Assembly: GCF_036077095.1 (NCBI RefSeq)
Contig: NZ_CP107960.1
Location: forward strand, 6,944,001 to 7,008,000
Length of the DNA: 64,000 nucleotides
Origin: Streptomyces sp. NBC_00376
Lineage (GTDB): Bacteria; Actinomycetota; Actinomycetes; Streptomycetales; Streptomycetaceae
Direction: 5' to 3'
Shown here: positions 36,252 through 44,372 of the stretch, one piece after another
Layout: each line of letters opens with the position of its first letter
Position numbering within the stretch: position 1 is the first letter of the stretch
Made by a program: the position numbers and the translations under genes
Notes under the pieces: generated by a model
Told to the model about the DNA's origin: nothing
The model's input: only the letters and a program-made list of their open reading frames with translations
Database searches by the model: none

Positions 36252-37205
36252 ATGGCGATTGCCAAGGCCGAGCGGCTGATGAACCTGGCGCTGTGTCTGC
36301 TGGGGACCCGCCGCCCGCTCAGCAAGCGCGAGCTGCGCGGCTCCATCGAGGCCTATCTGGAGGCAGGCTCCGACGACGCCTTCAACCGGATGTTCGAGCG
36401 CGACAAGGACGATCTGCGCGAGCTCGGTCTGATCATCGAGACCGTGGAGAACCTGGACGGCGAGACGGGATATCTCGCCCGCCGCGACAGCAACCGGCTG
36501 CCCCCGATCACACTGGACGCCGAGGAGGCCGCGGCGCTCGGGCTGGCCGCCAAGGTCTGGCAGCAGGCGCGGCTGGCCGGTGCGGCCAGCGGTGCTCTCC
36601 AGAAGCTGCGGGCCGCCGGCATGCCGGAGGCCGAGGACGCGTACGAGGTGCACAGCCCTCTCGAACCGCGCATCCCCGTCCACGAGGCGGCGTTCGAGCC
36701 GCTGATGCTGGCCTGCCGCGACCGCCGTCCGGTCACCTTCGACTACCGCAAGGGCAACGCCGCCACGCCGGAACAGCGCCAGGTCGAGCCGTGGACCCTG
36801 GAGTGCTGGCGCGGGCACTGGTACCTGGCCGGCTGGGACCGGGACCGAGGCGCCGAGCGGGTGTTCCGGCTCTCCCGGATCACCGGCCGGGTCCGCTCCC
36901 GGGCCGGGGCTTTCACCGCCGCGGTGCCCGACGTCGTGACCGTACGCGAGACGGTCGAGAGCTGGGCGGGGGAGACGGCGACCCGGACCGCGCTGATCAG
37001 GCTGCGCACCGGGGCCGGCTACCCGCTGCGTTCGCGCGCCGTGTCGGTCCGGGAACTCGGGAACGGGTGGGACGAGTTGGAGATTCCGTACGGACACGGC
37101 CTGGACGCCTGGCTCGTCGAGTTCGGCCCGGACGTCGTCGTACAGGAACCCGCCGATCTGCGGGCCGATGTGGTGGACCGGCTGCGCGCCGTGGCCAAGG
37201 ACTGA
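36252..37205 (+). CDS. pafB: WYL-domain regulator PafB
   Basis: This 317-residue protein has an N-terminal winged helix (AERLMNLALCLLGTRRPLSKREL) and a WYL domain that includes HWYLAGWDRDRGAERVFRLSRI. With PafC it forms the actinobacterial transcription activator of the RecA-independent DNA-damage response; the WYL domain is thought to sense single-stranded nucleic acid. Genes lie 17 bases apart and are surely co-transcribed. AAAGGG precedes the ATG. The link to pafA is by gene order and history; PafBC is not needed for pupylation itself. Confidence 0.94.
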   Translation: MAIAKAERLMNLALCLLGTRRPLSKRELRGSIEAYLEAGSDDAFNRMFERDKDDLRELGLIIETVENLDGETGYLARRDSNRLPPITLDAEEAAALGLAAKVWQQARLAGAASGALQKLRAAGMPEAEDAYEVHSPLEPRIPVHEAAFEPLMLACRDRRPVTFDYRKGNAATPEQRQVEPWTLECWRGHWYLAGWDRDRGAERVFRLSRITGRVRSRAGAFTAAVPDVVTVRETVESWAGETATRTALIRLRTGAGYPLRSRAVSVRELGNGWDELEIPYGHGLDAWLVEFGPDVVVQEPADLRADVVDRLRAVAKD

Positions 37206-37222
37206 GAGAGGGACGGCAACCC

Positions 37223-38179
37223 ATGGCCACGAACGCGATCGACCAGACCCGCCGGATGCTCTCCCTGGTGACGTACCTGCGCGAGCGCCCCGGCGCCCAC
37301 GTCCAGGACGTCGCCCGCGCCTTCGGGATCACCGAGGACGAGCTGATCTCGGACCTCGACGTGCTGCCCATGTGCGGGACGAGCTTCCGCGGTGGGGACC
37401 TGCTGGACATCGACACCGACGGCGACCGCATCTGGTGGCACAACCCGGACGACGTCGCCGAGCCGCTGCGGCTCGCCGCCGACGAGGCGACGGCCCTGCT
37501 GGTCGCCGCCCGTGCCGTGGCAACGCTGCCGGGGCTGCGCGAGAGCGACCGGCAGGCGCTGCTGCGGGCCACCGCGAAGCTGGAGACCGCGGCCGGTGAG
37601 GTGGGGGCGGCGAGCTCGCGGCTCTCGGTCACCTTCGAGTCCGAGGGCGGCGTCTTCGCCGATGTCGACCGGGCGATCTCCGAGCGGCGCCGGCTCTGGC
37701 TGCGCTACTACTCGCCCGCGCGCGACGAGCTCACCGAGCGCGAGGTGGACCCGATCCGGCTGTTCGCCGTGGGGCACACGTACATGGAGGCCTGGTGCAG
37801 GTCGTCCGAGGACCGGCGTACGTTCCGGCTCGACCGGGTCGCCGAGATCCGGCTGCTGGACGAGCCCGCCGCACCGCCCGAGCTGGAACTGCGGGACCTG
37901 TCCGAGGGGCTCGTCCAGCCGGCCGCGGAGGACCCGGAAGTCGTCGTCGAGGTGGGCCCCGGCGGACGCTGGGTCGCCGAGTACTACCCGCACGACAGCG
38001 CACAGGAGCTGCCCGACGGCGGGCTGCGGATCACCCTGCGCACCCCCGACCCGGCCTCGCTGCGCAGGCTCGCGCTGCGGCTGGGCGGTGAAGGCCGCAT
38101 CGTCTCCCCGCCGGAGCTGGCGCGCAGTGCACAGCATGCGGCCCGTGCGGCGCTCGCCGCGTACGACGAACCGGCCTGA
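37223..38179 (+). CDS. pafC: WYL-domain regulator PafC
   Basis: This 318-residue partner of PafB has an N-terminal helix-turn-helix (MLSLVTYLRERPGAHVQDVA) and a WYL domain in which the name-giving motif reads GHTYMEAWCRSSEDRRTFRL, so Trp-Tyr-Leu is replaced. Sequence similarity with PafB and direct adjacency identify it. GAGGGACGGC precedes the ATG. In the known complex, PafB and PafC together recognise the DNA-damage promoters. Confidence 0.94.
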   Translation: MATNAIDQTRRMLSLVTYLRERPGAHVQDVARAFGITEDELISDLDVLPMCGTSFRGGDLLDIDTDGDRIWWHNPDDVAEPLRLAADEATALLVAARAVATLPGLRESDRQALLRATAKLETAAGEVGAASSRLSVTFESEGGVFADVDRAISERRRLWLRYYSPARDELTEREVDPIRLFAVGHTYMEAWCRSSEDRRTFRLDRVAEIRLLDEPAAPPELELRDLSEGLVQPAAEDPEVVVEVGPGGRWVAEYYPHDSAQELPDGGLRITLRTPDPASLRRLALRLGGEGRIVSPPELARSAQHAARAALAAYDEPA

Positions 38180-38198
38180 GCGGAAACCTGAGGGAGAT

Positions 38199-38468
38199 AT
38201 GAGCAATATGTCTGTGGTGTCAGGTGTTCCGACCGTGGTGGTGCCCGAGTCCGTACGGTTCAAGGCCGCCTGCCCGGACTGTCGCGAACGGTTCGAACTG
38301 GCCGCGGGCGCCATTCGCCTCGCGGTGGGTGCGAGTCGCCGGACGACGTTCTACTCCTTCACCTGCCCGCAGTGCGGTGCGGCCGTCCGCAAGCCCGCGG
38401 GGGAGCGGATAGTCGAGCTCCTCACCAGGGGCGGGGTGCGGACGCTGCGCCTGCACGCCGGCCTCTAG
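38199..38468 (+). CDS. Small zinc-ribbon protein
   Basis: This 89-residue protein is not assigned a function. Four cysteines in two CxxC pairs (C25-C28 in ACPDCRE and C56-C59 in TCPQCGA) make a zinc ribbon that may bind nucleic acid or protein. Two starts are possible: the ATG at 38199 is only two bases after GGGAG, while the one at 38208 has more normal spacing. It follows pafC by 19 bases and is probably in the same transcript. Confidence 0.75.
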   Translation: MSNMSVVSGVPTVVVPESVRFKAACPDCRERFELAAGAIRLAVGASRRTTFYSFTCPQCGAAVRKPAGERIVELLTRGGVRTLRLHAGL

Positions 38469-38493
38469 CCACTTTCCATGCTGTCGGCCCCCC

Positions 38494-38657
38494 AGGGGGT
38501 GTCTGACAAATGCCTGCGGCGTCGCGGTGTCCGGTACGCACGCTCGCGGCGTTGCCGAAACGCCCACGTGGCTCCGCCACGAGGCCGCTCCGGCGCCCTG
38601 CGATCGCACGCACCGGACGCCGCTCCTTCTCCCGCATCCATTTATCAGACACCCCCT
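38494..38657. mobile_element. MITE-like element with 19-bp terminal inverted repeats
   Basis: AGGGGGTGTCTGACAAATG (38494-38512) and CATTTATCAGACACCCCCT (38639-38657) are complements with one mismatch. They bound 164 bp with nested inner repeats (GCGGCGTC near the left end with GACGCCGC near the right, and the hairpin CGTGGCTCCGCCACG at 38570). It has no transposase, so it would need help from an insertion sequence elsewhere. I recall similar GC-rich elements as dispersed repeats in Streptomyces. A clear target-site duplication is not visible. Confidence 0.65.
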
Positions 38658-38678
38658 AGACACATCGAGGCTCAGCCC

Positions 38679-38876
38679 ATGTTCTGGCCCATGCTCGCCA
38701 TCGCCCTGGGGTTCCTGGGGATCGCCGTTCTCGGCGTGCTGGCCGTCAAGGTCTTCATCGAGGCCCAGCGGCTCGGGCGTCAGGTGACGCGTACCACCCA
38801 GCGCATCAACCGGGCCGCGGAGGACCTCGAAAGGGCGGCGACCAACCTCGCCGCCGCCGGCGAGGCGTTGCGCTAG
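38679..38876 (+). CDS. Small single-span membrane protein
   Basis: This 65-residue protein has one hydrophobic span (about residues 4-27) and a charged amphipathic tail (RLGRQVTRTTQRINRAAEDL) that is likely a coiled coil. Function is unknown. The MITE-like element ends 21 bases before the ATG, so the gene's natural upstream region has been displaced or replaced; an open frame continues upstream through the element but is not a credible coding sequence. No strong ribosome site is seen. Confidence 0.6.
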   Translation: MFWPMLAIALGFLGIAVLGVLAVKVFIEAQRLGRQVTRTTQRINRAAEDLERAATNLAAAGEALR

Positions 38877-38898
38877 CCGTACCGCCTCCGCTGCCCCG

Positions 38899-38922
38899 AT
38901 CCGCCCTGTGAGCAGGGCGGAT
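38899..38922 (+). terminator. Terminator upstream of tatA
   Basis: ATCCGCCCTG and CAGGGCGGAT are exact complements with loop TGAG, 22 bases after the small membrane protein gene. Confidence 0.75.
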
Positions 38923-39139
38923 GGATCGGAGCGGGCGCGGCCTCCAGTTTCCCGGTTTCGAGGGGTACGCTGCTGAAGGCGGCCCGGAGAGCGAGGCGTG
39001 GGCCGTAATCGCAAGGATGCGTGGGTATTGCCCTGCGTTTACTCCTGCGGGATACGATCGCTGACAGTACGAAGGTCGGACGTCCGTCCGAGGTTCGATC
39101 CGCCCCACCCCTGCTGCCTCGGTGAGAAGGTACACACAT

Positions 39140-39433
39140 ATGTTCGGAAGGCTCGGCGCTCCCGAGATCATCCTGATCCTCGTCGTCATTGTTCTGCTGT
39201 TCGGCGCGAAGAAGCTTCCTGACATGGCTCGCTCGCTCGGCAAGTCGGCCCGCATCCTCAAGAGCGAGGCCAAGGCCATGAAGTCCGAGGGCAGCCCTTC
39301 GGCGACCCCGGCCGAGCCGGCCGCCAACGATGCGGCCCAGGACCAGACCGCCCAGCGCACCATCAAGGCGGCCCCCGGCGACGTGAGCAGCTCGCGTCCG
39401 GTCGCGGAGCCGACCGACTCGACCAAGCGCTGA
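39140..39433 (+). CDS. tatA: Sec-independent translocase subunit TatA
   Basis: This 97-residue protein forms the pore part of the twin-arginine export system. It has one N-terminal span ([19 protein letters not shown]), the hinge [15 protein letters not shown] and an amphipathic helix, then an Ala/Pro-rich tail. AGAAGG lies before the ATG; a GTG six codons upstream is a less likely start because it overlaps that site. tatC follows, with a weak hairpin between them. The 263-bp region upstream has TACGAT (39053) as a possible -10 box. Confidence 0.93.
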   Translation: MFGRLGAPEIILILVVIVLLFGAKKLPDMARSLGKSARILKSEAKAMKSEGSPSATPAEPAANDAAQDQTAQRTIKAAPGDVSSSRPVAEPTDSTKR

Positions 39434-39449
39434 CAACAACCGGGCCGAC

Positions 39450-39477
39450 GCAGGCGCCCTGATATGTGAGGGCCTGC
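39450..39477 (+). terminator. Imperfect hairpin between tatA and tatC
   Basis: GCAGGCGCCCT pairs with AGGGCCTGC leaving small bulges. It could reduce tatC relative to tatA, which is made in excess in known systems. Confidence 0.4.
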
Positions 39478-39498
39478 TGCACGAGATGAGGACGTGGG

Positions 39499-40449
39499 TT
39501 GCTCAAGTCTGCCCGCAAGCAGGAGACGGACCCAGAGGGCCGCATGCCCTTGGTGGAGCACCTGCGTGAGCTGCGTAACCGGCTGGCGAAGGGCCTGTTG
39601 GGAATCGTCGTCGTCACGATTGTGGCCGCGTTTTTCTACAAGGACATCATCGAGTTCTTCACCAACCCGGTGCTGAAGTCGGTCGGGTGTGCGTCCAGCT
39701 TCGCCGAACTCGCCAAGCAGGAGGACGCCACCTGCGCGCGTATCGTCCTGAACGGTCTGCTGACCCCGTTCACCCTTGCCCTCAAGGTCTCCTTGATGGC
39801 AGGCGTCGTCCTTTCGTCGCCGGTCTGGCTCTACCAGTTGTGGGCCTTCGTCGCCCCGGGCCTGCACAAGCAGGAGAAGAAGTACTCGCTGGCGTTCGTC
39901 GGCGCGGGATTCCCCCTCTTCCTCGCCGGTGGCTTCTTCGCGTACATGACGCTGCCCACGATGGCGCGCGTGCTTCTGGAATTCTCGCCGGCCGACCTCG
40001 ACAACCAGTTGCCGCTGGACGAACTGCTCGATCTGATCACACGCATGGTGGTGGTCTTCGGGCTCTCCTTCGAGCTGCCGCTGCTGCTCGTCATGCTGAA
40101 CTTCGGCGGGGTCATCACCGGCAAACGGATGCTCGGCTGGTGGCGGGGCATGATCATGGGCATCACGGTCTTCGCGGCGGTGGCCACGCCCAGCACCGAC
40201 CCGGTGAGCATGCTGGGGCTCGCCGGACCGATCTGGGTGCTCTACTTCGTGGCCACGGGGATCTCGCTCCTCAACGACCGCCGCAAGGCGCAACTGGAGG
40301 CGGGCGGACCCGCCGACGACGAGGCCTCGGACCTGGACCTCACCCCCGAGGACATCGGTGAGATCGAATCGGTCTCCTCCAGCCGGTCGTTGCCCGCACA
40401 GGCGAGTTCGGACCGGGACCGTGTGAACGGTTACGACGACATCACCTGA
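39499..40449 (+). CDS. tatC: Sec-independent translocase subunit TatC
   Basis: This 316-residue membrane protein is the twin-arginine signal receptor. It has six predicted spans and the conserved N-terminal EHLRELRNRL, the FxPxE-like region, and ATPSTDPVSM before the last span. The C-terminal 60 residues are acidic and disordered. The start is TTG, 65 bases after tatA, with GATGAGGA before it; no ATG or GTG fits the frame before the conserved region except a later Met16. TTG use may keep its level low. Confidence 0.93.
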   Translation: MLKSARKQETDPEGRMPLVEHLRELRNRLAKGLLGIVVVTIVAAFFYKDIIEFFTNPVLKSVGCASSFAELAKQEDATCARIVLNGLLTPFTLALKVSLMAGVVLSSPVWLYQLWAFVAPGLHKQEKKYSLAFVGAGFPLFLAGGFFAYMTLPTMARVLLEFSPADLDNQLPLDELLDLITRMVVVFGLSFELPLLLVMLNFGGVITGKRMLGWWRGMIMGITVFAAVATPSTDPVSMLGLAGPIWVLYFVATGISLLNDRRKAQLEAGGPADDEASDLDLTPEDIGEIESVSSSRSLPAQASSDRDRVNGYDDIT

Positions 40450-40454
40450 CCTTG

Positions 40455-40469
40455 TAGGGTCCCCGGGTG
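40455..40469 (+). promoter_or_regulatory. Leaderless-type promoter of the lipid kinase gene
   Basis: TAGGGT (40455-40460), six bases, then GTG at 40467. The box lies just after the tatC stop codon. Confidence 0.5.
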
Positions 40470-41375
40470 ACCAGCGAGATCACCCTTTTCGTCAATCCCA
40501 CCGCAGGACGCGGCCGGGGCGCGCACGCCGCGCAGCCGGCCGCTTCCGCGTTGCGGGACGCCGGATTCTCCGTGCGCACGGTTCTCGGCGAGGACGCCGA
40601 CGACGCCCTGCGGCGGGCCCGTGAGGCCGTCGCGGGCGGGACCGGAGCGCTGATAGCCGTGGGCGGGGACGGCATGATGTCCCTCGCCCTGCAGGCCGTC
40701 GCGGGGACGATGACCCCGCTCGGGGTCGTCGCGGTCGGCACCGGCAACGACTTCGCCCGCGCGCTCGGGCTGCCGATACGGGATCCGGCCGCCGCCGGAC
40801 GGCTGGCCGCCGAGGCGCTCAAGGGCGGCGGCGTCCGCGAGATCGACCTCGGACGGGTCGGTGAGCGTTGGTTCGGATCGGTGCTCGCCTCCGGCTTCGA
40901 CTCCCGGGTCAACGACCGCGGGAACCGCATGCGATGGGTCGGCGGACGGTTCAAGTACGACCTCGCGATCCTCGCCGAACTCGCCGCGTTCAAGCCCATC
41001 GCGTACCGCGTCAGGCTGGACGACGGACCGGTCAGGGAGATCGAGGCGACGCTCATCGCGGTCGGCAACGGGTCGACGTACGGCGGGGGCATGCGGATCT
41101 GCGCGGACGCGGAGATGGACGACGGGCTGTTCGACGTGACCGTCGTCGGGGACTGCAGCCGTACCACCCTGCTCAAGGTGTTCCCCCGGGTCTACAAGGG
41201 CACGCATCTCAGCCACCCCAAGGTCACCGTGCACCGGGTTTCCTCGATCGAGCTGGTCGCAGCGGGTGTCACCGCCTACGCGGACGGTGAACCGCTCGGG
41301 TCCCTGCCGCTCACCGCACGCTGCGTGCCCGGTGCCGTGCGGGTGCTCACGCCGGGTTCTTCCGGCGGGATTTAA
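40467..41375 (+). CDS. Diacylglycerol/lipid kinase family protein (YegS-like)
   Basis: This 302-residue protein has the DAGK catalytic pattern VGGDGMMSLALQAV (GGDG nucleotide motif), GTGNDFARAL, and the N-terminal FVNPTAGRGRG. The C-terminal beta sandwich is complete. It should phosphorylate a lipid such as diacylglycerol or a sphingoid-like substrate. TAGGGT ends six bases before the GTG and no ribosome site is seen, so it looks leaderless. Confidence 0.9.
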   Translation: MTSEITLFVNPTAGRGRGAHAAQPAASALRDAGFSVRTVLGEDADDALRRAREAVAGGTGALIAVGGDGMMSLALQAVAGTMTPLGVVAVGTGNDFARALGLPIRDPAAAGRLAAEALKGGGVREIDLGRVGERWFGSVLASGFDSRVNDRGNRMRWVGGRFKYDLAILAELAAFKPIAYRVRLDDGPVREIEATLIAVGNGSTYGGGMRICADAEMDDGLFDVTVVGDCSRTTLLKVFPRVYKGTHLSHPKVTVHRVSSIELVAAGVTAYADGEPLGSLPLTARCVPGAVRVLTPGSSGGI

Positions 41376-41420
41376 AGATCGAGCCTGGTGTCAGAGGTGG
41401 CGGGTAGGCTCGAAAGCACG

Positions 41421-44255
41421 ATGACAGAGGACCTCTCACCAGCTGAGCGATACCAGGCTTCTCGGATCCGCGCCGCCGAGCAGGCCACCGCACTCGCGCC
41501 CTTCCGTGAGCTGTACGAATTCGATCTGGACCCCTACCAGATCGAGGCCTGTGAGGCCCTGGAGGCGGGCAAGGGAGTACTCGTCGCCGCCCCGACCGGC
41601 TCGGGCAAGACGATCGTCGGCGAGTTCGCCGTGCACCTCGCCCTCGAACAGGGCCGCAAGTGCTTCTACACCACGCCCATCAAGGCCCTTTCCAACCAGA
41701 AGTTCGCCGATCTGGTCAAGCGTTACGGGCCGGAGAAGGTCGGCCTGCTGACCGGCGACAACAGCGTCAACGCCGATGCCCCGGTGGTCGTCATGACCAC
41801 CGAGGTGCTGCGGAACATGCTGTACGCGGGCTCGCAGGCGCTGCGGGGCCTCGGGTACGTGGTGATGGACGAGGTGCACTACCTCTCCGACCGCTTCCGG
41901 GGCGCCGTCTGGGAGGAAGTGATCATTCACCTCCCGGATTCCGTGACCCTCGTGTCACTGTCGGCGACCGTGTCCAACGCCGAGGAGTTCGGCGACTGGC
42001 TGGACACCGTCCGCGGTGACACCGAAGTGATCGTCTCCGAGAGCCGGCCCGTGCCGCTCTGGCAGCACGTCCTGGCCGGCCGCCGGATGTACGACCTCTT
42101 CGAGGAGGAGACCGATCACGGCGGCCGCGGCGCCGGACGCCGCGAGGTCAACCCCGACCTCGTCCGGCTCGCCCGGATGGAGAACCAGCGGGGCTACAAC
42201 CCGCGTGAGCGCCGTCGCGGCAAGATGGTCCGCGAGGCGGACCGGGAGCGCGAGCGGCGCCAGCGCAGCCGGATCTGGACCCCGGCCAGGCCCGAGGTCA
42301 TCGACCGGCTGGACGCCGAAGGGCTGCTCCCCGCCATCACGTTCATCTTCAGCCGGGCCGGCTGCGAGGCCGCCGTGCAGCAGTGCCTGCACGCCGGACT
42401 GCGGCTCAACGACGAGGAGAAGCGGCGCCTGGTCCGCGAGATCGTCGAGGAGCGGACCGCCTCCATCCCCGGCGAGGACCTCCACGTCCTGGGCTACTAC
42501 GAGTGGCTCGAAGGACTTGAGCGGGGCATCGCCGCGCACCACGCGGGCATGCTGCCGACGTTCAAGGAAGTCGTCGAGGAGCTGTTCGTCCGCGGGCTCG
42601 TCAAGGCCGTCTTCGCCACGGAGACGCTCGCCCTCGGTATCAACATGCCCGCACGCTCGGTGGTGCTGGAGAAGCTCGTCAAGTGGAACGGCGAGCAGCA
42701 CGCCGACATCACCCCCGGTGAGTACACCCAGCTGACCGGGCGGGCCGGGCGGCGCGGCATCGACGTCGAGGGCCACGCGGTGGTGCTGTGGCAGCGCGGC
42801 ATGGATCCGGGGGCGCTGGCCGGACTCGCCGGTACGCGCACGTATCCGCTGCGGTCCAGCTTCCGGCCCTCGTACAACATGGCCGTCAACCTGGTGCAGC
42901 AGTTCGGGCGGCACCGCTCGCGCGAGCTGCTGGAGACCTCCTTCGCGCAGTTCCAGGCCGACCGGTCGGTGGTCGGTATCTCCCGGCAGGTCCAGAAGAA
43001 CGAAGAGGGGCTGGAGGGCTACCGGGAGGGCATGACCTGCCACCTCGGTGACTTCGAGGAGTACGCGCGGCTGCGCCGCGACCTCAAGGACCGGGAGACC
43101 GAGCTGGCCAAGCAGGGCGCGACGCAGCGGCGGGCCGAGGCGGCGGCGTCCCTGGAGAGGCTCAAGCCCGGCGATGTCATCCATGTGCCCACCGGCAAGT
43201 TCGCCGGGCTGGCGCTGGTGCTCGACCCGGGTCTGCCCGCCGGGCGGACCAATGGGCACGGCCATCGCGGGCTCGAATACCACGACGGGCCACGGCCGTT
43301 GGTGCTCACGGCCGAGCGCCAGGTCAAGCGGCTCGCCTCGATCGACTTCCCGGTTCCGGTGGAGGCGCTGGAGCGGATGCGGGTGCCGAAGTCGTTCAAT
43401 CCGCGCTCCCCGCAGTCGCGCCGCGACCTGGCCTCCGCGCTACGGACCAAGGCCGGGCACATAGTTCCGGAGCGGCACCGCAAGAGCCGGTCCGTCGCGG
43501 CCGACGACCGGGCGATCGCCCGCTACCGGGCGGAGCTGCGCGCGCACCCCTGCCACGGGTGCGACGAGCGCGAGGACCACGCGCGTTGGGCCGAGCGGTA
43601 TCACCGGCTGCAGCGCGACACGAGGCAGCTGGAGCGGCGGATCGAGGGGCGGACGAACACGATCGCCCGCACCTTCGACCGGATCGTCGCGCTGCTCACC
43701 GAGCTCGACTACCTGCGGGGCAATGAGGTCACCGAGCACGGGCGCCGGCTCGCGCGGCTCTACGGCGAGCTCGATCTGCTGGCGAGCGAGTGCCTGCGGG
43801 CGGGTGTGTGGGAGGGACTGAACCCTGCCGAACTCGCTGCCTGCGTCTCGGCGTTGGTGTACGAGGCGCGGCAGGCGGATGACGCGGTGGCGCCGAAGCT
43901 GCCGTCGGGGCCCGCGAAGACCGCGATGGGTGAGATGGTCCGGATCTGGGGCCGGCTCGACGCCCTGGAAGAGGACTTCAAGATCAACCAGGCGGAGGGG
44001 GTCGGGCAGCGCGAACCCGATCTCGGCTTCGCCTGGGCGGTCTACATGTGGGCGTCGGGGCGGACGCTGGACGAGGTGCTGGGCGAGGCGGAGATGCCGG
44101 CCGGGGACTTCGTGCGGTGGTGCAAGCAGGTGATCGACGTGCTGGGACAGATCGCCGCTGCGGCGCCGAGGGACGGGAGTTCCGTGGCCCGGAACGCGCA
44201 CAAGGCGGTGGACGCGGTGTTGCGGGGGGTTGTGGCGTACAGCTCCGTGGGGTGA
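41421..44255 (+). CDS. helY: Ski2-like DEAD/DEAH-box RNA helicase
   Basis: This 944-residue helicase belongs to the Ski2/Mtr4-type family represented in mycobacteria by HelY. Motifs are Q-region DPYQIEA, Walker A APTGSGKT, DEVH (VMDEVHYLSD), SAT (SLSATVSN), and motif VI QLTGRAGRRG. A C-terminal DSHCT-like domain carries HPCHGCDERED, a possible zinc site. The ATG at 41421 lies ten bases after TAGGCT with no ribosome site, so the leader is very short; an in-frame GTG at 41388 lies upstream of that box and is less likely. RNA processing is the expected role. Confidence 0.9.
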   Translation: MTEDLSPAERYQASRIRAAEQATALAPFRELYEFDLDPYQIEACEALEAGKGVLVAAPTGSGKTIVGEFAVHLALEQGRKCFYTTPIKALSNQKFADLVKRYGPEKVGLLTGDNSVNADAPVVVMTTEVLRNMLYAGSQALRGLGYVVMDEVHYLSDRFRGAVWEEVIIHLPDSVTLVSLSATVSNAEEFGDWLDTVRGDTEVIVSESRPVPLWQHVLAGRRMYDLFEEETDHGGRGAGRREVNPDLVRLARMENQRGYNPRERRRGKMVREADRERERRQRSRIWTPARPEVIDRLDAEGLLPAITFIFSRAGCEAAVQQCLHAGLRLNDEEKRRLVREIVEERTASIPGEDLHVLGYYEWLEGLERGIAAHHAGMLPTFKEVVEELFVRGLVKAVFATETLALGINMPARSVVLEKLVKWNGEQHADITPGEYTQLTGRAGRRGIDVEGHAVVLWQRGMDPGALAGLAGTRTYPLRSSFRPSYNMAVNLVQQFGRHRSRELLETSFAQFQADRSVVGISRQVQKNEEGLEGYREGMTCHLGDFEEYARLRRDLKDRETELAKQGATQRRAEAAASLERLKPGDVIHVPTGKFAGLALVLDPGLPAGRTNGHGHRGLEYHDGPRPLVLTAERQVKRLASIDFPVPVEALERMRVPKSFNPRSPQSRRDLASALRTKAGHIVPERHRKSRSVAADDRAIARYRAELRAHPCHGCDEREDHARWAERYHRLQRDTRQLERRIEGRTNTIARTFDRIVALLTELDYLRGNEVTEHGRRLARLYGELDLLASECLRAGVWEGLNPAELAACVSALVYEARQADDAVAPKLPSGPAKTAMGEMVRIWGRLDALEEDFKINQAEGVGQREPDLGFAWAVYMWASGRTLDEVLGEAEMPAGDFVRWCKQVIDVLGQIAAAAPRDGSSVARNAHKAVDAVLRGVVAYSSVG

Positions 44256-44342
44256 GGTGCCCGCGGGTGCGGGGCGGTTGGCGTTGTGGGGCGGGGGCCG
44301 GGTGCGGGGCGGGGGTGTTCCCCTACCCGCCCCTTCCCGTGA

Positions 44343-44361
44343 CCGGGGGCTCTGCCCCCGG
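44343..44361. terminator. Terminator between the helicase and the convergent monooxygenase
   Basis: CCGGGGGC and GCCCCCGG are exact complements with loop TCT. They form part of a longer dispersed intergenic repeat (CCCCTACCCGCCCC at 44322 onward) that I recall from many Streptomyces gaps. Confidence 0.7.
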
Positions 44362-44372
44362 ACCCCCGTTCC

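Noticed and set aside
38478..38678. N-terminal extension of the small membrane protein through the MITE-like element
   Set aside because: The extra 67 residues are coded by the repeat element itself and lack any family resemblance; the hydrophobic protein starts naturally at 38679.
39085..39125. GGTTCGATCC resembling a tRNA T-loop upstream of tatA
   Set aside because: The flanking five-base arms do not pair, and no D-arm, anticodon arm or acceptor stem can be drawn around it.
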